In this document: piece by piece, positions 40,442-53,400 of the stretch
Position numbering within the stretch: the first letter of the stretch is position 1
Layout: every line of letters starts with the position of its first letter
Assembly: GCF_902499125.1 (NCBI RefSeq)
Contig: NZ_CABVPX010000013.1
Span: forward strand, 124,001 to 188,000
DNA length: 64,000 nt
Source: Burkholderia arboris
Lineage (GTDB): Bacteria > Pseudomonadota > Gammaproteobacteria > Burkholderiales > Burkholderiaceae
Reading direction: 5' to 3'
Notes under the pieces: model-generated
What the model was told of the DNA's origin: nothing
Seen by the model: the letters and a program-made list of their open reading frames with translations, nothing else
Database searches by the model: none
Position numbers and translations under genes: made by a program

Positions 40442-40471
40442 AGTATAGCACGCCGATTTGTCCGCTCTCAA
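40442..40471 (-). promoter_or_regulatory. Predicted rpsB promoter
   Basis: On the - strand TTGAGA (40471-40466), 18-bp spacer, TATACT (40447-40442). Four of six bases match the -35 consensus and five of six the -10; the strongest promoter-like site in the window. Confidence 0.75.
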
Positions 40472-40550
40472 GTCGCTCGCCACTTTCGCTAGCCGTGCGG
40501 CAGCCGGCCGGACAATCCGCGAAAACCCGCATCCGCGCGGCCGGCAGGGG

Positions 40551-40579
40551 CTGCGAGGCCCGCCATAAGGTGCGATAAT
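40551..40579 (+). promoter_or_regulatory. Predicted map promoter
   Basis: Extended -10 TGCGATAAT (40571-40579) with a weak -35 CTGCGA (40551-40556) at 17 bp. Start site would lie about 26 nt before the map ATG. Confidence 0.5.
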
Positions 40580-40611
40580 CCGTCAATTCACCGCATTCCA
40601 GGCATACCTCG

Positions 40612-41427
40612 ATGGCTATTACGCTCAAAAACGAACACGATATCGCGGAGATGCGCGTCGCCTGCCGTCTCGCCAGCGAAGTGCTCGACTTCATCACGCC
40701 GCACGTCGTCGCGGGCATCACGACCGCCGAACTCGATCGCCTCTGTCATGAATTCATGCTCAACGAACAGGGCACGATCCCGGCGCCGCTGAACTACCAG
40801 CCGCCCGGCTATCCGCCGTACCCGAAGGCCACCTGCATTTCGGTCAACGACGTGATCTGCCACGGCATTCCCGGCGAGAAGGTGATCAAGAACGGCGATG
40901 CGCTGAACATCGACATCACCGTGATCAAGAACGGCTACTTCGGCGACACCAGCCGGATGTTCATCGTCGGCGAAGGCTCGATCCTCGCGAAGCGTCTCGT
41001 GCAGACCACCTACGAATGCATGTGGCTCGGCATCGACCAGGTCAAGCCCGGCGCGCACCTCGGCGACATCGGCTACGCGATCCAGAAGCACGCGGAAGCG
41101 CAGGGCTACAGCGTCGTGCGCGAATACTGCGGCCACGGCATCGGCACGGTGTTCCACGAGGATCCGCAGGTCGTCCACTACGGCCGTCCGGGCACCGGCA
41201 TCGAGCTGAAGGCCGGGATGATCTTCACGATCGAGCCGATGATCAACGCCGGCAAGCGCGACATCCGCACGATGCCCGACCAGTGGACGGTCAAGACGCG
41301 CGACCGCAGCCTGTCCGCGCAGTGGGAGCACACGGTGCTCGTCACCGAGACCGGCTACGACGTGCTGACCGTGTCGGCCGGCACGCCGGCGCGCCCCGTG
41401 TTCGCGCAACCGGCCGCCGCCGTCTGA
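40612..41427 (+). CDS. map: Methionine aminopeptidase, type I
   Basis: 271 residues. Removes the initiator Met from nascent proteins, after the deformylase (def gene 5 kb away). Pita-bread fold with metal ligands in DALNIDITVIKNGYFGDTSR, the His of CGHGIGTVFHEDPQ, the Glu of MIFTIEPMINAG and the final Glu in QWEHTVLVTETG. Divergent from rpsB, a conserved neighbourhood; glnD follows 45 bp later. Confidence 0.98.
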   Translation: MAITLKNEHDIAEMRVACRLASEVLDFITPHVVAGITTAELDRLCHEFMLNEQGTIPAPLNYQPPGYPPYPKATCISVNDVICHGIPGEKVIKNGDALNIDITVIKNGYFGDTSRMFIVGEGSILAKRLVQTTYECMWLGIDQVKPGAHLGDIGYAIQKHAEAQGYSVVREYCGHGIGTVFHEDPQVVHYGRPGTGIELKAGMIFTIEPMINAGKRDIRTMPDQWTVKTRDRSLSAQWEHTVLVTETGYDVLTVSAGTPARPVFAQPAAAV

Positions 41428-41472
41428 GCGCCGTCGCGCCAGCCCGCCCCACCCGCACCTGAACGGCCGCCC

Positions 41473-44049
41473 ATGAGCGCTCACGCCGCCCCCTCGCCCG
41501 ACGCGCTGTCGCGGCGCGCCGAATTCAAGGCCGCCAAGACGGAGATGCTCGAGCGCTTTCGCCGCGCGACGAACGTCGCGTCGCTGATGCACGCGCTGTC
41601 GAAACTCACCGACGATGCGCTCAAGCGCGTGTGGGACGACTGCGGGCTGCCCGCGACGCTCGCGCTCGTCGCCGTCGGCGGCTACGGGCGCGGCGAGCTC
41701 GCGCCCTATTCCGACGTCGACATCCTCGTGCTGCTGCCCGACGCGCACGATCCGGCACTCGACGCATGCATCGAGCGCTTCATCGGGATGGCGTGGGATC
41801 TCGGCCTCGAGATCGGCAGCAGCGTGCGCACGGTCGCGCAGTGCATCGAGGAGGCATCGCAGGACGTCACGGTGCAGACCTCGCTGCTGGAAGCGCGCCG
41901 CATCGTCGGCAGCACCGCGCTGTTCGAGCGTTTCACGGTGCACTACCACGAGGCGCTCGACGCCCGCGCGTTCTTCACCGCGAAGGTGCTCGAGATGCGC
42001 CAGCGCCACGCGAAGTTCCAGGACACGCCGTACAGCCTCGAACCGAACGTGAAGGAAAGCCCCGGCGGGCTGCGCGACCTGCAGACGATCCTGTGGATCG
42101 CACGCGCGGCGGGCTTCGGCAGCAGCTGGCGCGAACTCGATACGCGCGGTCTCATCACCGATCGCGAAGCGCGCGAACTGCGCCGCAACGAAGGATTCCT
42201 GAAGACGCTGCGCGCGCGCCTGCACGTGATCGCCGGCCGCCGCCAGGACATGCTCGTGTTCGACCTGCAGACGCAGGCCGCCGAGAGCTTCGGCTACCAG
42301 CCGACGCAGGCCAAGCGCGCGAGCGAGCAGCTGATGCGCCGCTACTACTGGGCCGCGAAAGCCGTCACGCAGCTCGCGACGATCCTGATCCAGAACATCG
42401 AGGCGCAACTCTTCCCCGCGACGAGCGGCATCACGCGCGTGCTGTCGCCCGACCGCTTCGTCGAGAAGCAGGGCATGCTCGAGATCGTCGACGACGGCGT
42501 GTTCGAGCGCCATCCCGACGCGATCCTCGAAGCGTTCCTGTTGTACGAGACGACCCGCGGCGTGAAGGGCCTGTCCGCCCGCACGCTGCGCGCGCTGTAC
42601 AACTCGCGCGAAATCATGAACAACGCGTGGCGTCGCGATCCGCAGAACCGCGACACGTTCATGCAGATCCTGCAGCAGCCCGAAGGCATCACGCACGCGT
42701 TCCGGCTGATGAACCAGACGAGCGTGCTCGGCCGCTATCTGCTGAACTTCCGCCGCATCGTCGGCCAGATGCAGCACGACCTGTATCACGTGTACACGGT
42801 CGACCAGCACATCCTGATGGTGTTGCGCAACATCCGCCGCTTCGCGGTGGCCGAGCATGCGCACGAATACCCGTTCTGCAGCCAGCTGATCGGCAACTTC
42901 GAGCGCCCGTGGGTGCTGTATGTCGCGGCGCTGTTCCACGACATCGCGAAGGGCCGCGGCGGCGACCATTCGACGCTCGGGATGGCCGATGCGCGACGCT
43001 TCTGCCGCGAGCACGGCATCGTCGGCGACGACGCGTCGCTGATCGTATGGCTCGTCCAGCATCACCTGACGATGAGCCAGGTCGCGCAGAAGCAGGACAC
43101 GAGCGACCCCGAAGTCATCAAGCGCTTCGCCGAAGTCGTCGGCAACGAACGCTACCTCACCGCGCTGTACCTGCTGACCGTCGCCGATATCCGCGGCACG
43201 AGTCCGAAGGTGTGGAACACGTGGAAGGGCAAGCTGCTCGAGGACCTGTACCGCATCACGCTCGCGGTGCTCGGCGGCGCGAACCCCGACGCGCATTCGG
43301 AGCTGAAGTCGCGGCAGGAACAGGCGCTCGCGCTGCTGCGCCTCGAGACCGTCCCCGACGATGCGCACCGCGCGCTGTGGGATCAGCTCGACGTCGGCTT
43401 CTTCCTGCGTCACGATGCGGCCGACATTGCATGGCAGACGCGCGTGCTGTACCGGCACGTGAACGCCGAAACCGCGATCGTCCGCGCGCGGCCGTCGCCG
43501 ATCGGTGACGCGCTGCAGGTGCTCGTGTACGTGAAGGACCGCCCCGACCTGTTCGCGGGCATCTGCGCATATTTCGACCGCAACGGGCTGTCGGTGCTCG
43601 ATGCACGCGTCAGCACGACGCGGCACGGCTATGCGCTCGACAACTTCATCGTCACGCAGACCGAACGCGACGTGCGGTACCGCGACATCGCGAATCTCGT
43701 CGAACAGCAGCTCGCGACGCGGCTCGCCGAAACCGCCCCGCTGCCGGAGCCGTCCAAGGGCCGCCTGTCGAGGCTGTCCCGAACGTTTCCGATCACGCCG
43801 CGCGTCGACCTGCGGGCCGACGAGCGCGGCCAGTACTACATCCTGTCCGTGTCGGCCAACGACCGGCCGGGCCTTCTCTATTCGATCGCGCGCGTACTCG
43901 CCGAGCATCAGATCGGCGTCCATGCGGCGCGGATCAACACGCTCGGCGAACGCGTCGAGGACATCTTCCTGCTCGCGGGTGCCGGCCTGTCCGACAACCG
44001 CCTGCAGATCCAGCTCGAAACCGAATTGCTGCGTGCGATCGCAGTCTGA
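41473..44049 (+). CDS. glnD: Bifunctional uridylyltransferase/uridylyl-removing enzyme GlnD
   Basis: 858 residues. Senses glutamine and uridylylates or de-uridylylates PII proteins, so controlling nitrogen assimilation. Domains in order: nucleotidyltransferase with [20 protein letters not shown] (residues ~65-84), GlnD helical linker, HD domain with [20 protein letters not shown] (residue ~490), and two C-terminal ACT domains ([40 protein letters not shown]). All parts intact. Ends 16 bp before the rluF-like gene. Confidence 0.97.
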   Translation: MSAHAAPSPDALSRRAEFKAAKTEMLERFRRATNVASLMHALSKLTDDALKRVWDDCGLPATLALVAVGGYGRGELAPYSDVDILVLLPDAHDPALDACIERFIGMAWDLGLEIGSSVRTVAQCIEEASQDVTVQTSLLEARRIVGSTALFERFTVHYHEALDARAFFTAKVLEMRQRHAKFQDTPYSLEPNVKESPGGLRDLQTILWIARAAGFGSSWRELDTRGLITDREARELRRNEGFLKTLRARLHVIAGRRQDMLVFDLQTQAAESFGYQPTQAKRASEQLMRRYYWAAKAVTQLATILIQNIEAQLFPATSGITRVLSPDRFVEKQGMLEIVDDGVFERHPDAILEAFLLYETTRGVKGLSARTLRALYNSREIMNNAWRRDPQNRDTFMQILQQPEGITHAFRLMNQTSVLGRYLLNFRRIVGQMQHDLYHVYTVDQHILMVLRNIRRFAVAEHAHEYPFCSQLIGNFERPWVLYVAALFHDIAKGRGGDHSTLGMADARRFCREHGIVGDDASLIVWLVQHHLTMSQVAQKQDTSDPEVIKRFAEVVGNERYLTALYLLTVADIRGTSPKVWNTWKGKLLEDLYRITLAVLGGANPDAHSELKSRQEQALALLRLETVPDDAHRALWDQLDVGFFLRHDAADIAWQTRVLYRHVNAETAIVRARPSPIGDALQVLVYVKDRPDLFAGICAYFDRNGLSVLDARVSTTRHGYALDNFIVTQTERDVRYRDIANLVEQQLATRLAETAPLPEPSKGRLSRLSRTFPITPRVDLRADERGQYYILSVSANDRPGLLYSIARVLAEHQIGVHAARINTLGERVEDIFLLAGAGLSDNRLQIQLETELLRAIAV

Positions 44050-44065
44050 ATGAATTCAAGCGTTT

Positions 44066-46198
44066 ATGCGCACCAAACTAACCGTCAAGAATCCGAAGCC
44101 GGCGTCGCCGACCCGCGCCCCTGTCCGCTCCGGCAGCCTCGTCGCCCGCAAGGCGGTGCGTCCCGCTACGCCGCCGGCAGGCGACAAGCCGGCGCGTCCG
44201 AAAAAGGCCGCCCCGGCCGCCGCCGGCGAACGCTCGTTCAAGCCGCGCGGGGCCGCAGGCGCCGAGCGCCCGGGCGCGGATCGCGCACCGGCCAAGCGCG
44301 CGCCGCGTGACGGCGGTGCCGAACGCAGTCCGCGCGCGCCGTATCGCGACAACGCAGGCGGTGAAGGCGCGAAGCGCAGCTTCGGCGACCGCCGCACGTC
44401 GTCGGATCGCCCGCCGCGCCGTGATGACGATTCACGTCCGCGCCGCGCAGGTGGCGAAGGCGGTGCACGTGCGCCGTATCGCGACAACGCATCCGGCGAA
44501 GGCGCGAAGCGCAGTTTCGGCGATCGACGCACGTCGTCCGATCGTCCGCCGCGCCGAGATGACGATTCACGTCCGCGCCGCGCAGGTGGCGAAGGCGGTG
44601 CACGTGCGCCGTATCGCGACAACGCATCCGGCGAAGGCGCGAAGCGCAGCTTCGGCGATCGCCGCACGTCGTCCGATCGTCCGCCGCGCCGTGACGACGA
44701 TGCACGTCCGCGCCGCGCAGGTGGCGAAGGCGGCCCGCGCGCGCCCTATCGCGACAATGCATCCGGCGAAGGCGCGAAGCGCAGCTTCGGCGACCGCCGC
44801 ACGCCGTCCGATCGCCCGCCGCGCCGTGATGACGATGCACGTCCGCGCCGCGCAGGTGGCGAAGGCGGTGCACGTGCGCCGTATCGCGACAACGCAGCCG
44901 GCGAAGGCGCGAAGCGCAGCTTCGGCGATCGCCGCACGCCGTCCGATCGCCCGCCGCGCCGTGACGACGATGCACGTCCGCGCCGCACAGCCGGCGAAGG
45001 CGGCCCGCGCGCGCCCTATCGCGACAACGCATCCGGCGAAGGCGCAAAACGCAGCTTCGGCGACCGCCGCACGTCGTCCGATCGCCCGCCGCGCCGCGAT
45101 GACGATGCACGTCCGCGCCGCGCAGCTGGCGAAGGCGGCCCGCGCGCGCCCTATCGCGACAACGCATCCGGCGAAGGCGCGAAGCGCAGCTTCGGCGACC
45201 GCCGCACGTCGTCCGATCGCCCGCCGCGCCGTGATGACGATTCCCGTCCGCGCCGCGCAGGCGCCGACGAAGGCAAGCGCCCGTCCTACCGCGACAAGGC
45301 AGCCGGCGAAGGCGCGAAGCGCAGCTTCGGCGACCGCCCGGCCCGCCCCGCACGCGACGGCGAGCGCCGCTCGTTCGGCGCGGTCAAGACCGCGCAACCG
45401 GTCAAGCGCGTTTCTGCCGACGTCGACTACGGCGACGAAACGGGCCTGATGCGCCTGTCGAAGCGGATGTCCGAGCTCGGCATGTGCTCGCGCCGCGAAG
45501 CCGACGAATGGATCGAAAAGGGCTGGGTGCTCGTCGACGGCGAACGCATCGACACGCTCGGCACCAAGGTCCGCGCCGACCAGAAAATCGAGATCGACGA
45601 GCGCGCGAGCGCCGCGCAGGCCGCGCAGGTGACGATCCTGCTGCACAAGCCGGTCGGCTATGTGTCGGGTCAGGCGGAAGACGGCTACGAGCCGGCGGCC
45701 GTCCTGATCACGCGCGCGAACCGCTGGAGCGGCGATCATTCGCCGGTGCGCTTCTCGCCGCAGCACCTGCATGCGCTCGCACCGGCCGGCCGGCTCGACA
45801 TCGACTCCACCGGCCTGCTCGTGCTGACGCAGAACGGCGTGATCGCGAAGCAGCTGATCGGCGAGCAATCGGACATCGACAAGGAATACCTGGTGCGCGT
45901 GCGCTTCGGCGAGCAGCTGATCGACATCGACCAGCACTTCCCGGCGGAATCGCTCGCGAAGCTGCGTCACGGCCTCGAACTCGACGGCGTCGCGCTGAAG
46001 CCCGCGCTGGTGAGCTGGCAGAACGGCGAGCAGCTTCGCTTCGTGCTGCGCGAAGGCAAGAAACGCCAGATCCGCCGCATGTGCGAACTGGTCGGCCTCG
46101 ACGTGATCGGCCTGAAGCGCGTGCGGATGGGCCGCGTGATGCTCGGCGCGCTGCCGCAAGGCCAATGGCGCTATCTGTCGGCCGACGAGACGTTCTGA
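44066..46198 (+). CDS. rluF: RluF-type rRNA pseudouridine synthase with a repeat-rich N-terminal extension
   Basis: 710 residues, more than twice the ~290 of E. coli RluF. The C-terminal ~250 residues are a complete enzyme: S4 domain from residue ~462 (MRLSKRMSELGMCSRREADE), catalytic GRLD with Asp578 in APAGRLDIDSTGLLVLT, and KKRQIRRMCELVGLDVIGLK, the RluF rather than RluB/RluE version of this motif. It should isomerise a uridine of 23S rRNA (2604 in RluF). Residues ~1-460 are basic, low complexity and mostly a 45-residue tandem repeat; this part is probably disordered and RNA-binding. Followed by a strong terminator. Confidence 0.9.
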   Translation: MRTKLTVKNPKPASPTRAPVRSGSLVARKAVRPATPPAGDKPARPKKAAPAAAGERSFKPRGAAGAERPGADRAPAKRAPRDGGAERSPRAPYRDNAGGEGAKRSFGDRRTSSDRPPRRDDDSRPRRAGGEGGARAPYRDNASGEGAKRSFGDRRTSSDRPPRRDDDSRPRRAGGEGGARAPYRDNASGEGAKRSFGDRRTSSDRPPRRDDDARPRRAGGEGGPRAPYRDNASGEGAKRSFGDRRTPSDRPPRRDDDARPRRAGGEGGARAPYRDNAAGEGAKRSFGDRRTPSDRPPRRDDDARPRRTAGEGGPRAPYRDNASGEGAKRSFGDRRTSSDRPPRRDDDARPRRAAGEGGPRAPYRDNASGEGAKRSFGDRRTSSDRPPRRDDDSRPRRAGADEGKRPSYRDKAAGEGAKRSFGDRPARPARDGERRSFGAVKTAQPVKRVSADVDYGDETGLMRLSKRMSELGMCSRREADEWIEKGWVLVDGERIDTLGTKVRADQKIEIDERASAAQAAQVTILLHKPVGYVSGQAEDGYEPAAVLITRANRWSGDHSPVRFSPQHLHALAPAGRLDIDSTGLLVLTQNGVIAKQLIGEQSDIDKEYLVRVRFGEQLIDIDQHFPAESLAKLRHGLELDGVALKPALVSWQNGEQLRFVLREGKKRQIRRMCELVGLDVIGLKRVRMGRVMLGALPQGQWRYLSADETF
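44330..45337 (+). repeat. Seven 135-bp in-frame tandem repeats plus a partial eighth
   Basis: Units begin at 44330, 44465, 44600, 44735, 44870, 45005 and 45140, with a partial copy from 45275. Each encodes 45 residues (RAPYRDNASGEGAKRSFGDR, then RRTSSDRPPRRDDDSRPRRA, then GGEGG). Copies differ by only a few residues (S/P, S/A, G/A swaps), so the array is young or homogenised. Confidence 0.97.
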
Positions 46199-46228
46199 CC
46201 GCAGGCGAGCCATGTGCGCCATGCAATG

Positions 46229-46257
46229 AAAAAGCCCGCGCAAGCGGGCTTTTTTCT
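46229..46257. terminator. Terminator between rluF and def
   Basis: AAAAAGCCCGC (46229-46239), loop GCAA, GCGGGCTTTTTT then CTTG. Short strong stem with T-run on the + strand and A-run making it usable for def on the - strand. Confidence 0.92.
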
Positions 46258-46278
46258 TGTCTGCCGGAAGCCGGGCGA

Positions 46279-49049
<2,771 letters not shown>

Positions 49050-50327
49050 TTACTGGCTGAAGAGGCGGCGCGTGACCGGCGAACCGGCCGGGATACCCGC
49101 TTCTTCGAGCTTCGCATACAGCTTCATCAGCTGCTGCTCGATCGCGAGCAGCGTCGATTCCGGCAGCGGCCGGCGCGAATCGTCGACGACGCGCGCGCCG
49201 ATGCGTTCGGACAGCGACTTCGCGTAATCGCACATCAGCCGGAACGGCAGGATGTCCTCTTCGGCGACCGGTACGTCGAGCACCAGCGTGATCATGTTGC
49301 CGCCCTTGTACGTGAGGTCGTCACGCAGGAAGTTCGTATCGCCGAATTGCAGCATGAACACCGGGTTCTGCTTCGCGTCGAGCTTCACGAAACGCGTGCC
49401 GTCGCGCGACAGCAGCAGCCCGTCCTGCGATGCGACCGCCTGCACGTAGTTCGCCGACCACGGCGCGCCGTCCGACATCACGTTGATCGACAGCTGCGCG
49501 TCGCACTGCGCGGCGAACGCGTCGAGCTCGCGCGCCATCGCGACGGTTTCCATCATGTCCGGGAATTCCGGTGCGCCGTCGATCGCGTCGGCGAACTGCT
49601 GGACCCCCGTCACGAATTCGGAGAATTCGAGTTCGTTCAGCGCGCCGCTGCGGTTCGCGAGCTGGGCTGCCGCGCGCAGTTCTTCGTAGCGCACGCCGTT
49701 CTGCAACAGCTCCCACTGGCCGCCTTCCGGCTTGCCTTCGATGTGCACGGGCTTGCTGCCCGCGCGGCGCAGCCGCTGCGCGGCCGGCAGGATCTTGTCG
49801 CCCGGCAGCAGCCCGGCGAGGCGGATCGGCACGATGCAGTCGATCCGGCGGTCGACGATCGCCGGCGGCGCCGACGAGATCGTCGTCGCGGCAGGCAGCA
49901 CGGGTTCGGTCGGCTCGGCCGCGCCGGCCGGCGCTTCGTGCGCGGCGGCAGGCACGGCGTCTTCACCCGCAGCCGGCTCGGTCACTTCGGACTGCGTGTC
50001 CGCGCCCGTTGCCTCGGCCTGCAGATCGGCCGGCATGTCGGCCGGTGCCGCACCACCGAACGTCGGCTCGACGCGCGCGGCTTCAGCCGTCGCAGCGGCG
50101 GCGGCCGCGACCGGTGCCGCGGGCTCGCGGCGCACCGGCTGACGCACCGGTTCGATGAACGGCAACTCGTCATCGCGCTCGGGGCGATTCATCGCCTCGG
50201 CCGCTTCCTCCGGCATCGGGCGCGGCATCCTGCGCCGCACTTTCGCACCCTGCCACGCGTTGTAGACCACGACGCCGCCCACCACGACAGCGCCCGCGCC
50301 GATCAAACCGAGTGTCAACTCGTCCAT
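49050..50327 (-). CDS. zipA: ZipA-like cell division protein
   Basis: 425 residues. An N-terminal membrane anchor (residues ~5-24, LGLIGAGAVVVGGVVVYNAW) with basic stop-transfer RRRMPRP, a long Pro/Ala/Glu linker to about residue 150, and a C-terminal FtsZ-binding domain (VPIRLAGLLPGDKILPAAQR through DVPVAEEDILPFRLMCDYAK). Topology and order match ZipA; length is longer than the E. coli protein because of the linker. Between smc and ligA, the neighbourhood seen in many beta-proteobacteria. Confidence 0.9.
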   Translation of the reverse strand: MDELTLGLIGAGAVVVGGVVVYNAWQGAKVRRRMPRPMPEEAAEAMNRPERDDELPFIEPVRQPVRREPAAPVAAAAAATAEAARVEPTFGGAAPADMPADLQAEATGADTQSEVTEPAAGEDAVPAAAHEAPAGAAEPTEPVLPAATTISSAPPAIVDRRIDCIVPIRLAGLLPGDKILPAAQRLRRAGSKPVHIEGKPEGGQWELLQNGVRYEELRAAAQLANRSGALNELEFSEFVTGVQQFADAIDGAPEFPDMMETVAMARELDAFAAQCDAQLSINVMSDGAPWSANYVQAVASQDGLLLSRDGTRFVKLDAKQNPVFMLQFGDTNFLRDDLTYKGGNMITLVLDVPVAEEDILPFRLMCDYAKSLSERIGARVVDDSRRPLPESTLLAIEQQLMKLYAKLEEAGIPAGSPVTRRLFSQ

Positions 50328-50413
50328 GCACGCTCCATCAGCAATTCTTTTTCGTCGGGACCGCGAACGGGCGCCTCATGCGCCGCGCGAACGCGGTCCG
50401 GTTTCGTCAAACG

Positions 50414-53400
50414 TCAATTCTGGGCAAAACCCGCGGCGGTTTCCATGTCCACCGCAACGATCCGCGACACACCCTGCTCCTGCATCGTCACGCCGATCAG
50501 TTGCTGCGCCATTTCCATCGCGATCTTGTTGTGCGAGATGAACAGGAACTGCGTCTTGTCGGACATCGCGCGCACGAGATTCGCGAAACGCTCGGTGTTC
50601 GCGTCGTCGAGCGGCGCGTCGACCTCGTCGAGCAGACAGAACGGCGCCGGGTTCAGCTGGAACATCGCGAACACCAGCGCGGTCGCGGTCAGCGCCTTCT
50701 CGCCGCCCGACAGCAGGTGAATCGTCGCGTTCTTCTTGCCCGGCGGCTGCGCCATCACCTGCACGCCGGCATCGAGAATCTCGTCGCCCGTCATGATCAG
50801 CTTCGCCTGGCCGCCGCCGAACAGGCGCGGGAACAGGTCGCTGAAGTGGCGGTTGACCTCGTCGAAGGTGCCCTGCAGCAACGTGCGGGTTTCCTGGTCG
50901 ATCTTGTGGATCGCGTCCTCGAGGGTCGTGATCGCGTCGATCAGGTCGGCCGACTGCGCGTCGAGGAACACCTTGCGCTCGCTCGCGGCCTTCAGCTCGT
51001 CGAGCGCGGCCATGTTCACCGGGCCGAGCGCGTTGATCGCATTGTTCAGGCGCGTGACCTCGCCCTGCAGGTACGACGGCTTCAGGTCCGGCGTCAGCTT
51101 CGTGGACAGCGCGGCCTCGTCGACCTCGGCCGTCGCGAGCTGCTCGGCGAACTGCTCGACGGACAGGCGCGCGGCCTGCTCCTTCAGCTGCAATTCGGTG
51201 ATGCGGTCGCGCAGCGGCTGCAGCGAGCGCTCGGCCACGAGGCGCTGCTCGTCCGATGCGCGCAGCTTCGCGGTCAGGTCGTCGAGCTCGATCCGCGCGG
51301 CCTGCAGCGCTTCTTCCTTCACCGCGCGAATTTCGAGCGCGTCCTGCAGGCCGGTGTGCGCGGTCTGCTCGTTGATTGTCTCGAGTTCGGCACGTGCGTC
51401 TTCCAGCGACCCGGCAACGCGCTCGCTCTGCTCGTGCGCGACCTGGATGCTGCGCTTGAGCTCGTCGATCCGCGTCACCGCGTTGCGCGCCGCGAAGCGG
51501 GCATCGTTCGCGCCGCGCTCGAGGTCGCGCGCCTCCTGGCGCGCCTGCGTCAGCGATTCGTCGAGCGATTCGAACGCGAGCTGGTTGTCTTCGAAGCGCG
51601 CCTGCAGCTCCGCGAGTTCGCCGTCGAAACGCTCGAAATTCGCTTCCGACTCCGCGCGCAGCGCGCGCTGCTCTTCGATCTGCGCGCCGATTTCCTCGAG
51701 TTCCTCGCGGATCTGCGTGCTGCGCTGCGTGTAACGTTCGTGCGCCTGCGCGAGCTTCAGCACGTCCATCTGCAGCGCGTGCACGCGCTGCGTCGCACGT
51801 TCGGCCTGCGCGCGCACGTCGCCGAGCGCCTGCGTGGCCTGCGTGTGCGCGGCTTCCGCACGCACGGCGGCCGTACGCGCCTCGTCGGCGAGCAGCGCCT
51901 GGGCGCGCACCTGGCGCGTCAGGTTTTCGATTTCCTGCTGGCGGGCCAGCATCCCGGCCTGTTCCGAATCGGCGGCGTACAGCTGCACGCCGACGCGCGT
52001 GACGATATGGCCCGCCTTGACGACGAACGCGCCGCCTGCCGGCAGCTGCGTGCGCGTGGCAAGCGCCTGTGCGACGTCGTCGGCGACATACACGTTGCCG
52101 AGCCAGTCGTTCAGCACCGCGCGGATGCCTGCGTCGTCGATGCGCACGAGCGACAGCACCGGACGCAGCCCGGCCACCGCGGCGGGCGGCTCGCCGGCCG
52201 CGGGCGGCGCGTAGAACGCGAGCTTCGCGGGCGGCGCATCGGTCGCGAACGCCTTCACCCAGTCGAGATTCGACACTTCGAGCGCGGCGAGGCGCTCACG
52301 CAGCACGGCCTCGAGCGCCGCTTCCCAGCCGGCCTCGACGTGCAGCTTCTTCCACAGACGCGGCAGCGCGCCGAGCTCGTGCCTGTCGAGCCACGGCTGC
52401 ACCTTGCCTTCGGTCTGCACGTTTTCCTGCAGCTGCTTCAGCGCGGCGAGACGCGCCTCGAGCTGGTGGATCTGCGCGGCTTCGGCCTGCACGCGCTCCT
52501 GCGCGGCACGGCGTTCGCCGTCGAGCCGCGGCACCGTTTCCTGTGCATCGGCGAGGCGCGCCTGCGCCTCGGCGAGGATCTCTTCCTGCTCGGCCAGCTG
52601 CATGCGCAGCTCCTCGAGCTGCGCCTCGTCCGGCGCGTCGAGCCCGCCCGCTTCGCCCTTCAGGCGCTCATGGCGCTGCTGAAGCTGCTGCAGCTGCTGG
52701 TCGGCGTTGCGCTGGTGCGCGGCTTCGAGCTTCAGCGACTGTTCGGTCTGCGCGATCCGCGCGCGCTCGTCGTTGAGCTGCGCCTGCGCATCGCGCCACT
52801 TCGCTTCGAGCGCCGGCAGCGCGTCGTGCTTCGACGCCGCGTTGTCTTCGGCGAGCGCGGCCTTCTCGTCGGCCATCGCGCGCGCCTCTTCGGCTTCCTC
52901 GAGCTCGTCCTGCGACTTCTCGGCCTGCGCGCGCCATTGCTCGCGCTGCGCGTTCAGCGCGGCGATCTGCGCCTGCACGCGATTGCGCGATTCGACGATG
53001 AACTTGATCTCGGCCTCGAGGCGGCTCACTTCGGCATTCGCCTCGTACAACGAACCCTGCGCGCCCTGCATCGCGTCGCTTGCCGAGTAGTGTGCGACGC
53101 GCAGCGTCTCGAGCTGCGCCTCGACTTCGCGCAGCTTGGCCGTCTGCGCCTCGAGGTCGATCTGCGCCTGTTCGATCGCGCGCTGCTGCTTCTGCTGCTC
53201 GCCGGCGGCCTCGTTCTTGCGCAGCAGCCACAGCAGGCGCTGCTTCTCTTCGCCGTCGGCGACGAGTTCCTTGTACTTGGTCGCGACGACGGCCTGTGCC
53301 TCGAGCTTCTCGAGATTCGCACCGAGTTCGCGGACGATGTCTTCGACGCGCGTCAGGTTCTCGCGCGTGTCGTGCAGGCGGTTCTCGGTTTCGCGGCGGC

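Larger units (their letters stand above)
40234..40611. other. rpsB/map divergent promoter region
   Basis: 378 bp with no gene. It carries a good sigma-70 promoter reading toward rpsB and a weaker extended -10 reading toward map (both listed). The 200 nt between the rpsB promoter and its ATG is a candidate regulatory leader; I could not fold it to a known motif by eye. Confidence 0.6.

Noticed and set aside
40588..43923. 1111-codon open frame on the - strand across map and glnD
   Set aside because: Both opposing genes are complete enzymes with motifs; the antisense product is low complexity and has no ribosome site.
44330..45337. CRISPR-like tandem array
   Set aside because: Units are directly adjacent, lack spacers, are in frame and encode protein; no cas gene nearby.
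44307..45449. Second reading frame through the rluF repeats, giving an Ala/Arg-repeat protein
   Set aside because: The 135-bp unit keeps all frames open by periodicity. Only the listed frame continues into the catalytic domain and has a normal codon third-position bias.
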